A stretch of DNA of 64,000 nt. Source: Amoebophrya sp. A120. Taxonomy: Eukaryota > Sar > Dinophyceae > Syndiniales > Amoebophryaceae. The notes below the pieces were generated by a model. It did no database searches. It was not told where the DNA came from and was given only the letters and a program-made list of their open reading frames with translations. Location: the NCBI GenBank assembly GCA_905178155.1, contig CAJINV010000018.1, positions 407,028 to 471,027 on the forward strand. Direction: 5' to 3'. The position numbers were made by a program, and so were the translations under genes. Below are positions 46,301-57,119 of this stretch, one piece after another. Position 1 is the first letter of the stretch. Each line of letters begins with the position of its first letter.

Positions 46301-49245
46301 TCTCATGCAAAATCCCAAATCCAATTGCTTCTTTGCGTCACTATTTATGCATGACAGACTCCGGAAGGAGCGGCCGAAACTGTACTACACTCGGCGCATG
46401 ACTTTGTCATGCACTGGCTTCACGTGTGCTGCTGTTTGTGTTGCTGTTCATGCAATACAAATGACGGGGAGCAGGGGGAGTTGTGCAGTGTCATATCTGG
46501 CCGGCCCGCTGGAAGTCACAGGGCAGGATCGTTTCGTTCATGCCGTCTTCTTCGTAGCCGTGCGGGTCCTCCTGTTGCGCGCCGTGTCCGCTGTACAGCA
46601 GAAACAGCACGTCCCCCGTATCCTGAGTAAAAACGCACCCACACCAGAGTCAGGATGGGGATTTTGCAACACAAATTTAGGAGTTTTGTGAGTCACGCAT
46701 GACAAGTTGCGCTCTGCAGTGTAGTGCAGGTTAGCAAGTGCAGCCGCGTCACAGATTCATCTGCTCATCCTGTTCACAGCATCACATCGGAGGTCTACGG
46801 GCAGTTCGTCCCTTGTGGCATCAGGCCCTACTAAAACCAATAAAAGGTTGCAGTTGAAACAAAGGCATAGTATCAAGAAAATGGAGGAACTTAGCGGGAA
46901 TTTTTACGAAGTACAACGTACGAGTAGTACCACGAGAGACGACCTAGGTCAGTGAAGCAGGGACGGCTACAGCCACACGGGGTCCCGCAGAGACCGAGTA
47001 CAGGGTACCTGACCGTGGTACATCAAAGGCCTGGAGGTCAAAGCGGGTGCTCACACAAATCGAGTCCAGGTCTACGAGTAGTGTTCACAGCATCACAAAT
47101 TCCAAAACACGATTGGAAATGGCTCTCATGGGGATGCGCATTACAAGTCTTCCTGTCTTTGCAAATTTGCATTACAACTCTGGTGTGGGTACGTTTTTAC
47201 TCAGGATACCCCGGCTTGCAGTCCTGCGTGAGCCAGTGCAGCCCGGAGAGAATGTTGCGCTTCGTTATCAAATGCAAAAATGTCTGGGTCTGGAAACTTG
47301 TGATGCTGGGTGGCGTCTCATGATGAGGCTACAAATGCTGGCTCAGCATGACAAGTTTCTGAGCTCCTAGGTGTTGCCTATTCTGCATGACAAACTACGT
47401 TTCTGCATGACAGAAAAGTGGGGCTCTTTGGTAATGTGCATGACAGATTTAAGAGTCATGCCAGACAAGCATGACAAACATGAATTCTTCCAGACCCAGA
47501 CATTTTTACAGTTGATATTCGTGGGGTGCTCGCCAAAGGTGCCCCTGCCGTCATCCGTCAAAACGCGGATTTGGTCCGTCTTCCACCGGAAAGTTTCGGT
47601 GAGGAGTATCGCGAGGAAGAATCCCCCCTTCCCATACTGAAAAGTCACGCTTTTGGATGGAAATTTGTGATGCTGGTTTATGGTCACAAATCATGTCTGT
47701 CTTGCAAGAAAGCAAACCCAGAAGGCCCCCCGCATTATGCCGGCGGATTGTCATGCCGTTGGGCCTACAGCATAAGCTTTTGCCGTGCTGAGCGCCTGGG
47801 CCAAAACCTCCCCGCTCAGGCTTAGTCTGGGCCTGCAGTCCTCTACTGCAAGACAAGGTTGATCGGTGTACGCAAATCCAGCATCAGAAATTTCGTTTTG
47901 ATATGGGGAGGGGGGTTTTGTTTTCCTTTTGATAAGGAGCCGGTACACATTCTGCACGTCGTTGATGCAGCCCTTCAGCTATGGATTGCAAACATGTCTG
48001 GGTCTGGAAACTTGTGATGCAAGTCAGTCAAGAACAAATGCACTGTAATGCGCCGCCAAGCATGATAAGTTTTTTCGTGCTTCTGTGCTTCGTATTCCGC
48101 ATGAGAAACTGCGTTTTTGCATGACAGGCGAGACCGAGAGAGGCTGTTTCGATGGCCCTACGCAATACAGATTTAAAGGCCATACCAGATCAGCATGACA
48201 AATCTCGCAATTTTCCAGACCTAGATACATATTATGCATTCCATATCAACTCTGCCCGCGTGCCTCGGTAATTGATCCCGATTAGCAGCGCCTTCTGCCG
48301 CCCGGTCAACGGAGGCGGTGCGTGCCCTCCTTGCGGAAAGGGTTGTTGGTAGTTTGGCATATTGCCGTACCCCGATGGACGCTGCTGCATCGGCTGGCCT
48401 TGCGGGCTGATGTTGCTGTGCTGTTGTTGACCACCCGCCGACGACATGGGGACTTGCTGCGACTGTAGAAAGAGAAAAAAATGTTTTACTCGTCCCACGT
48501 TCTTTCATCTAGCGGCAACAGTCAATGACCACGTCACAAGAAAAACAAACTACGAATGCAACTTCCTGAAGAGGAGTTGCGAACATCACCGCTCTAGAAC
48601 CTCTACAACGAGCAATCAAAGTCAAAGACGAGCCTGTAGTGTTAAATAGTAAACTACAACGTGTAAGTGCTATATGCTCACCTGCATTTGTGGTATTTGC
48701 CCCCCGCCACTCAGCGGCACCACCTGGCCGTCGGGGGTCATCCTGCCTGGAATTTGGTTGTGCCCAATCACGTTGCCATTTTGGTCCACCACCGGCTGCA
48801 GCAGCATCACCTCCTGCTGTTGGTTCTGCTGCCGCTGGTACCGCCGCCGTTCGTTGGTGCCATCAAGGTCGGAAATACACCCACCCATCGTCGATAGCTC
48901 TTCTCGACTGCCAGTCTGTGCTTCGTTCTCCTGGTTCTCAAAGTTCGTACAACTTGGTGGCGGACCACCAGGAGCTGCCACAACTACAACAACCAGGCTT
49001 GTTCTCCTCGTTCAGATGAGCGGCCTACAAGCACGACTGTACCAGCAGTTCCAGCCCGCAAGCTACGACTCTCGACGTGGTGGGGAGCACGATTGGTCTT
49101 GCTGCGCAGTCTTCCTAGTAGTGTTGTGCAGCAGGAGACATATTAACCGAGAAGTAACGAGTGCTGGCACTTACTTGTTCGCCAGCACGACGACCAGTCC
49201 GACTTGGAGGGTACTGCTCACATGATACTTGTTGTGAATCGGCAT
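43318..49245 (-). CDS. Type I metacaspase (cysteine protease, C14 clan)
   Basis: Caspase-like cysteine protease cleaving after Arg/Lys, by family knowledge. Blocks: 49175-49245, 48682-48997, 48246-48462, 47935-47979, 47518-47606, 47209-47265, 46496-46618, 46221-46267, 45994-46049, 44276-44315, about 44030-44123, about 43690-43318. An N-terminal Gln/Pro-rich prodomain precedes RQKALLIGINYRGTRAEL and GCINDVQNV. The catalytic His lies in LLYSGHGAQ (His codon 46584-46586) and the catalytic Cys in CLMDSCHSGTG (Cys codon 46008-46010). HSRGDVQMFSGCEDSQTSSD and QRGFSQRPQLTSSQAF follow, typical of the family C-terminus. The ATG at 49245 reads through a GT-AG intron into a Val-rich stretch. An internal in-frame MGGCISDLDG (ATG 48888) would be an N-myristoylation/palmitoylation-type start. 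Seven introners and at least four introns split the gene. The last intron's ends were not resolved. Confidence 0.92.
44124..44275 (-). other. GT-AG intron, metacaspase
   Basis: Donor GTACGT, acceptor CTCCAG. Joining restores the metacaspase C-terminal motif leading into HSRGDVQMFSGCEDSQTSSD. Confidence 0.75.
44518..45923. mobile_element. 1.4-kb element nested in introner, 8-bp TSD
   Basis: Flanked by ATTTTTGG at 44510-44517 and 45924-45931. Ends are imperfect inverted repeats (TTAACTCTAGACC; GGTCCAGCGTTA), with subterminal GAATTCAAA-type repeats at both sides. The 8-bp TSD resembles hAT-type insertion, but no transposase was seen. Contains a 30-bp tandem repeat. Confidence 0.75.
45263..45398. 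repeat. 30-bp tandem repeat
   Basis: Four to five units of about 30 bp, each containing TTTGAATTGGGGCCGRTCG and a CGGATGG core, inside the nested element. Confidence 0.8.
46050..46220. mobile_element. Introner, family C-like
   Basis: 171 bp, weak TSD GAAGC/GCAGG. The TIR (TATCCACTGCAAAAATATCG) is intermediate between families A and C. Removal joins ADIVVRPLP to EGARLTCLMD. Confidence 0.85.
46268..46495. mobile_element. Introner, family H
   Basis: 228 bp, exact TSD TCTGG, the same target as the 41781 copy. Confidence 0.88.
46619..47208. mobile_element. Introner, family D, with nested insertion
   Basis: 590 bp, exact TSD CCCCG. Contains about 311 bp of foreign sequence. Confidence 0.87.
46787..47097. 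mobile_element. 311-bp insertion with 16-bp direct repeats
   Basis: The 16-bp repeat TGTTCACAGCATCACA occurs at 46771-46786 and 47082-47097, bounding sequence absent from other family D copies. The repeat length is more like a retroelement or a repair event than the 5-bp introner TSD. Confidence 0.65.
47266..47517. mobile_element. Introner, family A
   Basis: 252 bp, exact TSD TTCGT. Removal joins TFGEHPT to KRNILSGLHW. Confidence 0.9.
47607..47934. mobile_element. Introner, family B
   Basis: 328 bp, exact TSD AGGAG. Removal joins NVYRLL to TETFRWKTDQ. Confidence 0.9.
47980..48245. mobile_element. Introner, family A
   Basis: 266 bp, TSD TCAGC/TCAAC. Removal joins YRGTRAEL to KGCINDVQNV. Confidence 0.9.
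48463..48681 (-). other. GT-AG intron, metacaspase
   Basis: Donor GTGAGC, acceptor TTTCTACAG, phase 0. It joins IPQMQ to SQQVPMSS in the Gln-rich prodomain. Confidence 0.8.
48998..49174 (-). other. GT-AG intron, metacaspase
   Basis: Donor GTAAGT; acceptor ACAAG. Joining is phase 2 and gives a Val-rich segment. It contrasts with the non-GT-AG introners of the same gene. Confidence 0.65.
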
Positions 49246-50777
49246 GGTCGTGGGTTAGAATTTTCTATATGTTTTGTTCTTCATAAAAATCACCCAAAAA
49301 TGCCACAACGCATAATTCACAGACTGTAACGGGATTGTTCTTCACGCAGAACACATGGGATTTTTGCTCCTCGTTGTCATCTTTTACGATTGGGAATGGG
49401 ACCTGCTAAAGTGGTCAACTAGAAGTATGGACGACCGACGCTATTAAGTACACAAATTATACACAACGGAAACGAGTCCTCCGAAAAACATGTTGCAGCA
49501 AAATAATTTTGTTCTTGACAACTACGGTTGACAATATCGACCGCTCGAAGCAAGAGCATACAGGTACTACTGCCAACAACTCGGAGATGACGAACTCAAT
49601 TCTATTGCAGTGGAGATGAGAAATATTTAGAGTACGGTATAGCTGCTTAGCTGTAGCAGGTTGGCCACGGCAGCTCAACACGCAAGTGCTTGTGAACACA
49701 CGTTGGAGAGGACGGACAGTTGAGTGGACCTTGTTCTCTTTCTACTGGACCGACATAATTGATGTAGATGACAGTAGAACCCAGATGCACAAAAACAAAC
49801 TTAGTTTGACAACAACAGGAAGCCAGAAAAATGGAGGGCCTTGTTGTATTGATGAACAGGCTTCTTGTTCTTCTAGTATCGGTTGCCAATCACAACTACC
49901 TCTTGGTCTTGTGTTCTTCGATTTGGCCCTTCGCCCTCGTCTCGCTTCTGCGAAGGTGGTGTCATGATTTTCTACTCTTGCATTTTACAACGAGAATGTG
50001 ACCTCCGGACGAGTGGTTTGTTGTTCAGCATAGAGGCAGGATCTTCTCTTCAGCATAGAGGGTTGAGGTACTTCTAGAACGGGATTTCTAGTTCTGTTTT
50101 AATTTCAATTTGTCGTAAACGGACACGTTCGTCTAACACTTCATTTTTACTTTTTTTCCGTTGAGTGCTTCTCGTTTATTTCTTGACCTTGGAATCTATC
50201 TTTTTTATTCGTCCAAAAACCGCGGAGAGTTCCTTGCGGCGGCAGAGATGATGCTCACAAAAATATGAAGAGCTACTTCCTAAAATGGTAAAGTCCTAAA
50301 ATGGTACACAAATGTTAATTTTTAGAAGTGCTGAATCGTCCTACAACGAACTTCTATCTTCGCGCAGCTTAATTTTTCTGAAAACTTATTCATTCATCCG
50401 AATTATGCACCGTTTTGCAACATCATCATCATCATCATCAAACTCCTGCCCCGGGGGGAGCAGCGTGCACTGCGACATCAAAAACAAAGGTGGTCTGAGC
50501 ACTCACACAGTAGCCTAGCTCCTGCTCCTCCTGTAAGCTCTCTAGAAAATCAGCAACAAAACGCAAAAGTTCATCATTTGAGCGTAGCGCAGTAGTTTCA
50601 TTGTTCATTCTAATAGCGCTCCCGAATAAAAATGCAGTGGTGTAGCGTACTTACCGCCTTGATGCAAAGGGGTACGAGAGCGGGATTAATATTTTTGTTT
50701 ACAACTGTATATCATTTTTGTGTTGGGTCGTCAGGGTCTGCAGCTTCCACTTCCGCTTCCCCAATGGGACTCCACGT
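49246..50777. other. Intergenic region upstream of the metacaspase
   Basis: AT-rich; a CATCAT microsatellite near 50423-50440. No gene or introner supported. Confidence 0.55.
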
Positions 50778-53700
50778 TCACCCTTGAGCAAAATTGGACA
50801 AATCCCGAAGCAAGGCATCGGCCTCCTTGAACAAAAGTCGGACGGGTATGCATTGCAAATATGTATGGCTATGGACTTGGATCATGAAGTAAAAATGCCT
50901 GTCTTGCATGCCCGCCTTTCGTCCTGTGATGTAGATGCGCCGCTGCAAGAAGTTAGTAGTCCTCGTGTATAAATTGTTTTGCATATAATGAAGATTGTGC
51001 GAAAGAGCAACAGCGACAACGAAAAGCGAGGCCTTCCTTTGTTCTGATTCGCACATCGGCGTGATGAAGAAGATCTGATGCGCTCTAACAAGCTCTATGC
51101 TCCACCACGACCACGACTACAACAACGGATAATGTCGATGAATAGGCCCCGGCGCCCCCCGGGGGCGGGGCCCGGTGGCGGCGGCGTCCGCGGGCTCTTG
51201 TCGAGGCCGCCCGGCAGGCGCCCCCGTAACTTGCGCCCTTCCGCCCCCGCCTTTTTCTTCGGTTTGCGACTTTTTTTCTTCACTTTGCGACTTTTTTTCT
51301 TCACTTTGCGGCTTTTCTTCTTCAGTTTGCGACCTTTTTTCCTCAGTTTGCAAATTTTTTTCTTCAGTTTGCGACCTTTTTTGCTATTAATTTTCGACAC
51401 AAAAAAGCGGCACAGAATGGCTTCCAGGCGGGAAGCGCCGGGGGCACCGGCGGGGCAGCGCGCGGCGCACCCACAAGCTCCGGCGGCCGCCCACAAAGCC
51501 GCGCGGAGCACCTTCCACGCTGCGCACGCCTTTTGTTTTTTGGCTAGTTTCGCGAGTTTTTTCGTGCCCCGGCTTTTTTTTTATGTCCCGGCGGCATTTT
51601 TCCCTGCTTTGCGCGGCCAAACAGGACGCCGCTTGTCATTTTTTTCCCTTTAAGCAGGTCCCAATAATCTTGCGCGCCGGAACGTACCTGCACCGCGCCG
51701 ATACGCCCCAACTTGTTTTGCTTCCACGGGATTTTCCTTTCCGCTGGAGCCCTCTTAAGGTCCACTTTCCCGCGGTTCTGCGTCGCCCACGAGTCCGGAA
51801 AAAGACTTCGGGATTACTTCGGTTTTACTTAGGATTCACTTAGGCCAACACTTAGGTTTATCGAGAAAAACCAATACTAAAAGCTCTATGCTCCACCACG
51901 ACCACGACTACAACAACGGATAATGTCGATGAATAGACACGACATCATGCATAGAAATTCAACTGTAACGGTTCGCCCACTACTTCACAGGTAGGACGAC
52001 TTCTGAGTAGAACCATACACACCTTAAAGACTTATTTGCAATGCGTAGCGCGCTTCTGCTGTTCCACCACGGCGCCCGCGGCTCTGATGTATTTTTCGTC
52101 GTGCGCGGATCTGAATAGCCGGATCTCTTCTTCTGGCACCGCTGGAGGGGAAACATAAACAAGATCAGGCTCCTGATGTTGTTCTCCGGCCGTGCTGCTC
52201 GTGCCGCTGCTTTCGCTGGAAAAATATTCGTCGTGGTCCAGAAGAGGATCTTCCTCTTCTGCTTCAGGAAGCAGGTCAGAATCCGAGTCGGCGACGACTT
52301 GCTGCACCCTTCGGAAACCTGGTCGTGTAGTATTGGCAGCAGGCGGAGGCGGAGGTGGCCCCCGCGAGTAGAGCACATCTTCACGAAGATCTGCTTCTTC
52401 CTTGCCGGCCCTGATGCGTTCGACTTGGTCGGCTTTGTTTTCCAAAAAGTGCTGGCAAGCGTCGTGCATGGAGGGGGGGAGCCGCGAGAGAATGGCATAC
52501 CGCGCCAGGGTGCTTTTGGGCATCAAGTAGTTCTGCGCCCCCTCTCTTTGCCTCGTTTTTAGCGAATAAATTTTGTTTCTGTCCACCTCCTGGCAGGAAT
52601 ATAGCTCGCCTTCATCTTCTTTCTTGCTCTTCCCTGAAGTGGCGGGCCTTGTTCCTGTGGCAGTTGCTGTTGGTGTTGTCGTGGTTGATAGTAGTTGTAT
52701 TCCCGGTCCTTTGACGCTATAGGTGGTAAAGCTCCACTGCGCGTCGGAGTAGTCAGAGTTCAGCACTTCCTTGCGCGCCTCGTCCAGCACAGTTTTGTAG
52801 TCGGCCCCGTACTCAGTCTCGTTTTTGTTCGGCATGGCAATGCGAAACACTTCGCTGACATCCACCGCCATGCGTTCCTCCAAGCGCACTCGCATCCACA
52901 CAGCTTCGAGGGCTCTAGCAAGAAGACGCGTTGCTATTGCCTTAGCTGCAGGGTCAGCGGCGCCAGTCCTCGTGGCGCATGCGCCCCTACTCACCAGGCC
53001 CGCTGCTTCACCCCGCTCGCGTAGTTCTCCGATATTCGGAAAGCGGTAGGACCTTCTGGATCGGGTCCAGCAGAAGCTCCTGCCACACCTCTCTGCTTCT
53101 ACCACGGGGGGCGCGACAGGAGTTGCGGTGTTGACGTGTGGCGTAGGTACAGTTTTTGGAGCTGCTCCCATTTTTGCGACGTCCTCCCGAGATAAAGTTT
53201 CCCCTTCTGGTCTCTTTCTCCTTTTTGGCAGCTGCTTCCGACTGCGTTGGCCGCTGATGATAGCTCGCTGCAACATCTCTCGTCGCAGTTGCTTCATATT
53301 ATCATTATGCGACGAAGCGCCATTTTCTACATTTACTTTTTTTGTATCAGGATGCTCAGTATCAGTATCTTGCTGGCCAAACCAATCGTCCAGCATCCCG
53401 CGCGCCGCCTCCCAAACTTCGTCGCGCGTCCATGTTGTCTATCAAGTGCAAAAGTGTCTGGGTCTGGAAAAGTGTAAACTTGTCACGCAGCAGATTTTCC
53501 ATAACCTTAACCCATGAGGTCTGGAAAGAACGAAATGGAATGTGGGATTTAGCATGACAGAATCTGCGAGGTCTCTGCCATGCCTATCCTGCATGAGAAA
53601 CTCCCTTCCATGTTGGTCAAAAGTGGACAGCTTTTGGCACTCATGCAACACAGATTTTTGCATGCTTCAGATTTACCATGACAAGCTGCCACCTTCCAGA

Positions 53701-56700
53701 CCCAGACATTTTTGCATTTGATAATGTCGCTTCGGAGGAGGTCTTGTCAAATTCAAAGAACCTGGCCAGCTCTGCTTCTTCCGCCAAATACGTAGCGATC
53801 TGGGCTGCCTCGAAGAAATCCCGAAGCAGAGTGACCAGCCGCGGATCAAAAGCAGTGCCTTGAGTCAGCGTCTGAATTTCGAGGGCTGTTGCCGCGGCCG
53901 CTTCCAACTGTAAAACATGGAAGCGGGGCTGCCCCGTGGTAGGTCGCGCGTGCAATGGCGCCGCGCTGGAAAACCAATAGAAACGCCACACCAACTCCAG
54001 ATTTGCTACCAGCTGCTCCGGGGTAGGCACAGTTTGGCGGCTATGATTCTTTGTCAGTAGGTCGATGACAGCGACATACTCGAGCGCGCCTTCCTGCATG
54101 TACCGCTCCGGCTCCTCTAAAAGCTCAAGGCCAGCTATGGATGTGTCAGGTTTGAAATCGTCAAAGTTGAAATAGTTTGTCATGCATAAAACGCATACCG
54201 GTTAGACCTACAGTTTGTAGTCGGTGCATGACAAATCTTCCCGGTCCCGGAAGCGAGTCTGTCATGCGGTTTAGGGCAAAAGAGCTGCCTTCTGTCATGC
54301 TAGTTAGCAGTCCAACTTTTGACCCTTACCAGGACTATAATCTACCTCCCGTGGGTCCTCTGCAATAGAGTCACTTTCTGTGTCGCATTTTATGCATCAC
54401 AAATTATTCCAACTTTGACGATTTCAAACCTGACGCTTCCATACCAGCTTCAGATAGCATTGCAAACGTGTTTTGCTCCGCAACGGTTTTCCGCTGTTCG
54501 ACATGTGTATACATCCACGCCTTCCAATTTTCGTTAATGCGGCTCTGCGCCTCCGTTTCTGCAAGCTCCGATGCGCGTACGACATCTTTCACCGCACCCA
54601 TCTCCGAAATCACCTTGTCGCGCCACTCGCGAGAAGCCTGACGCTGGGCCTCAGGAGAAACTACGGGCGCATGACTTCGAGGGCGTAAGAACGCTGTCTG
54701 CCTGGCTACTTGTTCCTTGCGCATTGTCTTCACCAAGTCGCTGAGCCGTCCTTCTGCATTAACCAGGGCGGGAGAAATGGAGTTCTTCGCGTCCCTGCCA
54801 TATGCTGCCACAGCACGCGTCATTTCCCGCAGCGCTTCAAGCTCGTAATTCAGGAACTGCGGTCCCCGGCGTCTCAGCCAGTCACGCCCCAACGCCCGAT
54901 ACAGGTGCGCGCGAGCCCGTGTGCTTTATTGTGAGGAAAAATCACCCCTCCCCAGGCCCAGATTGAAAAGACATCCTTCTGAAAATTTGCGACGCAGTAG
55001 ATTTGTGGCCACGAAACATTTCTGCCACGCAAGAAGGCAATTGCCGGGATATGCGCGGCCACAATAAGTATACCGGGCGTTATGTCATGCGGACTGGCCT
55101 CTAGAGCAGGAGGCCTCTCCCATGCTATAAACAGGCACACCATTGATTACGCTTCCAAACAGGACGAGAGTCAGGCTGCGCCTGTTTACCGCAAGATAGA
55201 TTGAATTTGTGTACGCAAATCCAGCATCAGAAACTTCGTGTCGATGTGGGATGGGGGATTTTTCCTTTTGATACGCTCTTATTGGCAAAAAGTGCCTGAC
55301 AGCTGGGCATCGCCTTCAACTTCCCTCCCTGCACCCACTCTTTGAGGTCTTTGTTGAAACGACTTATGCATCGCAAATATGTGCTGGTCTAGGTGTGGAA
55401 ACTCGTGATGTGAAGGTATCATGGATGGGTCTGGTACTTATTTCAAGGGCAGCCAAGCATGAGAAGTCTATGACGCCGTCTGATACGTAAACGTAGCACG
55501 CATGACAAAGACAAACTGCGTCTTTGCACGACAATAAAGTAACGCCTTTGATGCTGGCTATCGTTTTGCAACACAGATCATTTTTCAGGATGAATGCTAG
55601 ACATGCATCACAAGCTCCACTTTTCCAGACCCAGACATATTTGCACTGGATAAGACTACCACTACTCTTTGTATCAGAAAAGGGCTGGCCGTCGCGTCCT
55701 GTGATGGTGATGCTGAAGGCATTTTTTTCATCACTCACGTCCTGCTGTTGAGCACCAATGATTGGCGTTCTACTTGATTTTCCCGGCGGCATTGCTGACT
55801 CAGTCCTTTTTACCACGTTTCGCGTTCGGTTTTCTGCACTTTTTGCCTGCTTTTTTACGCGACGTCCAACTACAGCTCCATCCCTACTTGTTTCCGCCGT
55901 ACCAAAGGCATCACTCGCGGTCCCCTCATTTTCGCTGGTACTGCAAAAACGCGAAGTCGTCCTCTGGTGCTGGTCCCCGTGGTCTTCCTCGTGTTCTTTC
56001 TGCAGTAAAATCTCGAAGCGGTTCTCTTTCGTATTGAGCAATGCCGGAGCTCCTGCAGCCTCTTTTTCTGGTCGTCGTGTGATGGTTTCTCGCCTTTTGT
56101 TTTCCATAGAAGCACTCACTTTCTCTGAAAAGGATGAGCGGCCAGACTCTGCAACGACCTCCGACGCCGAAAAGAAACTATCCCGCGCACCATTGATGTG
56201 CTGCGCACCAGCCGGGACTATTAATTTCCCCGCTGCGAGGCACTCGGATGCCCTCTGCCACGCCACAGCAATCACGTTCGCGTGAGCTGGATCGGGCCGC
56301 AGGTGCCGGCCCGTCAACGGGTAGATGAGGCGCCGCGCCGCGTAGCATCGCCACCAGTCTTGGAAGAGGTTTCGGTTTTTATCACATGTAAAAATGTCTG
56401 GGTCTGGAAGAATCGGGACTTGTGATGCACATTTTGCATGACCCGTGAGGTCTGTGATGCTGGTGCTAGCATCACAGATTTTTTGAGAGCTTCTTGATGC
56501 TAATCACGCATGAGAAATGCCCTCTGCGCTTGCCAAGAACTGACTCCTGTTGCTGCTCATGCAACACAGATATTTTTAGAATCCGCAGACAGCATTACAA
56601 GTTCCAACCTTCCAGACCCAGACATTTTTGCAACCCATAGTTTTTCACGAATGGCAATTTGCCGCTGCACACGTGGATGTTGGTATCCAGATCCGCACTA

Positions 56701-57119
56701 GAAGTCGAAACTGCTACGTGGTAGCTGCACAGACTTTTTTTCATCTGCTGGTAGTGGCTATTCCAGGCCTGAAGGGCTTTCGGGGAGAGATTCACCTTGT
56801 CGACCACGTCCCCCGCATCCACGTGGGCGCTCCCGGCAGCGGTGCGAACCGCAGAGGCGAATCGCCGCAACGCGCCGTGGTCGGATCCCGCAAGGTTTTT
56901 CGCGATTTCCCGAGCGACTTCCGGCAGCCGGTCCCAGTCATGAATCGAAATACCCAAAGCGGCTGGCAGGTCCGCCGTGGCAATCCACCGGGCTGGTACA
57001 ACAGGAGACGCGGCACAAGAAAGAGGACCTCCGGGAGGTGGCAGGAGGTGCGGCACAAGAAAGACCGGGAACAGCACAAGCCCCCATTTTGTCCTTGATG
57101 AAAAGAGGCTGGCGCTCAT
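50778..57119 (-). CDS. Putative secreted hypothetical protein, about 1,200 residues
   Basis: Function not recognised. Blocks: 56640-57119, 55653-56379, 55276-55364, 54444-54926, 53724-54135, 52048-53439, 50778-50846. The ATG at 57119 is followed by a hydrophobic signal-like segment (WGLVLFPVFLVPHLLPPPGG). The next parts look helical and soluble. The block at 52048-53439 is charged, with poly-Thr, poly-Pro and acidic/Ser-rich tails. A naive reading stops at 52032, but that stop lies inside an introner TIR. Removing 50847-52047 joins EQQKRA to RLLFKEADALLRDLSNFAQG and a TGA at 50778. Frame continuity was also checked at the 56380, 55365 and 54927 elements. Confidence 0.7.
51147..51880. mobile_element. 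GC-rich insertion flanked by 56-bp perfect direct repeats
   Basis: The direct repeats are 51091-51146 and 51881-51936, identical over all 56 bp. The 734-bp segment between them is GC-rich on both sides of a pyrimidine tandem array. No protein recognised. Confidence 0.8.
51250..51385. repeat. Tandem repeat, about 22-24 bp units
   Basis: About six units of the type TTTGCGACTTTTTTTCTTCA inside the 51147-51880 insertion. Confidence 0.8.
53440..53723. mobile_element. Introner, family A
   Basis: 284 bp, TSD TTGTC/ATGTC. Confidence 0.87.
54136..54443. mobile_element. Introner, family I
   Basis: 308 bp, exact TSD CCAGC. TIRs about 50 bp, starting TATGGATGTGTCAGG. Confidence 0.9.
54927..55275. mobile_element. 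Introner, family B, diverged
   Basis: 349 bp, TSD TGCTT/CGCTC. Removal joins QALFANKS to ARARAHLYRALG. Confidence 0.83.
55365..55652. mobile_element. Introner, family A
   Basis: 288 bp, TSD CGACT/AGACT. Removal joins DTKSSGSL to FNKDLKEWV. Confidence 0.87.
56380..56639. mobile_element. Introner, family A
   Basis: 260 bp, exact TSD GTTTT. Removal joins KLPFVKN to RNLFQDWWR. Confidence 0.9.

Larger units (their letters stand above)
50847..52047. mobile_element. Diverged introner, family A-like, with nested GC-rich insertion
   Basis: 1,201 bp. Ends TATGCATTGCAAATATG and TATTTGCAATGCGTA; poor TSD ACGGG/GCGCG. Identified mainly because its removal restores the frame of the 57119-50778 gene. Confidence 0.7.
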
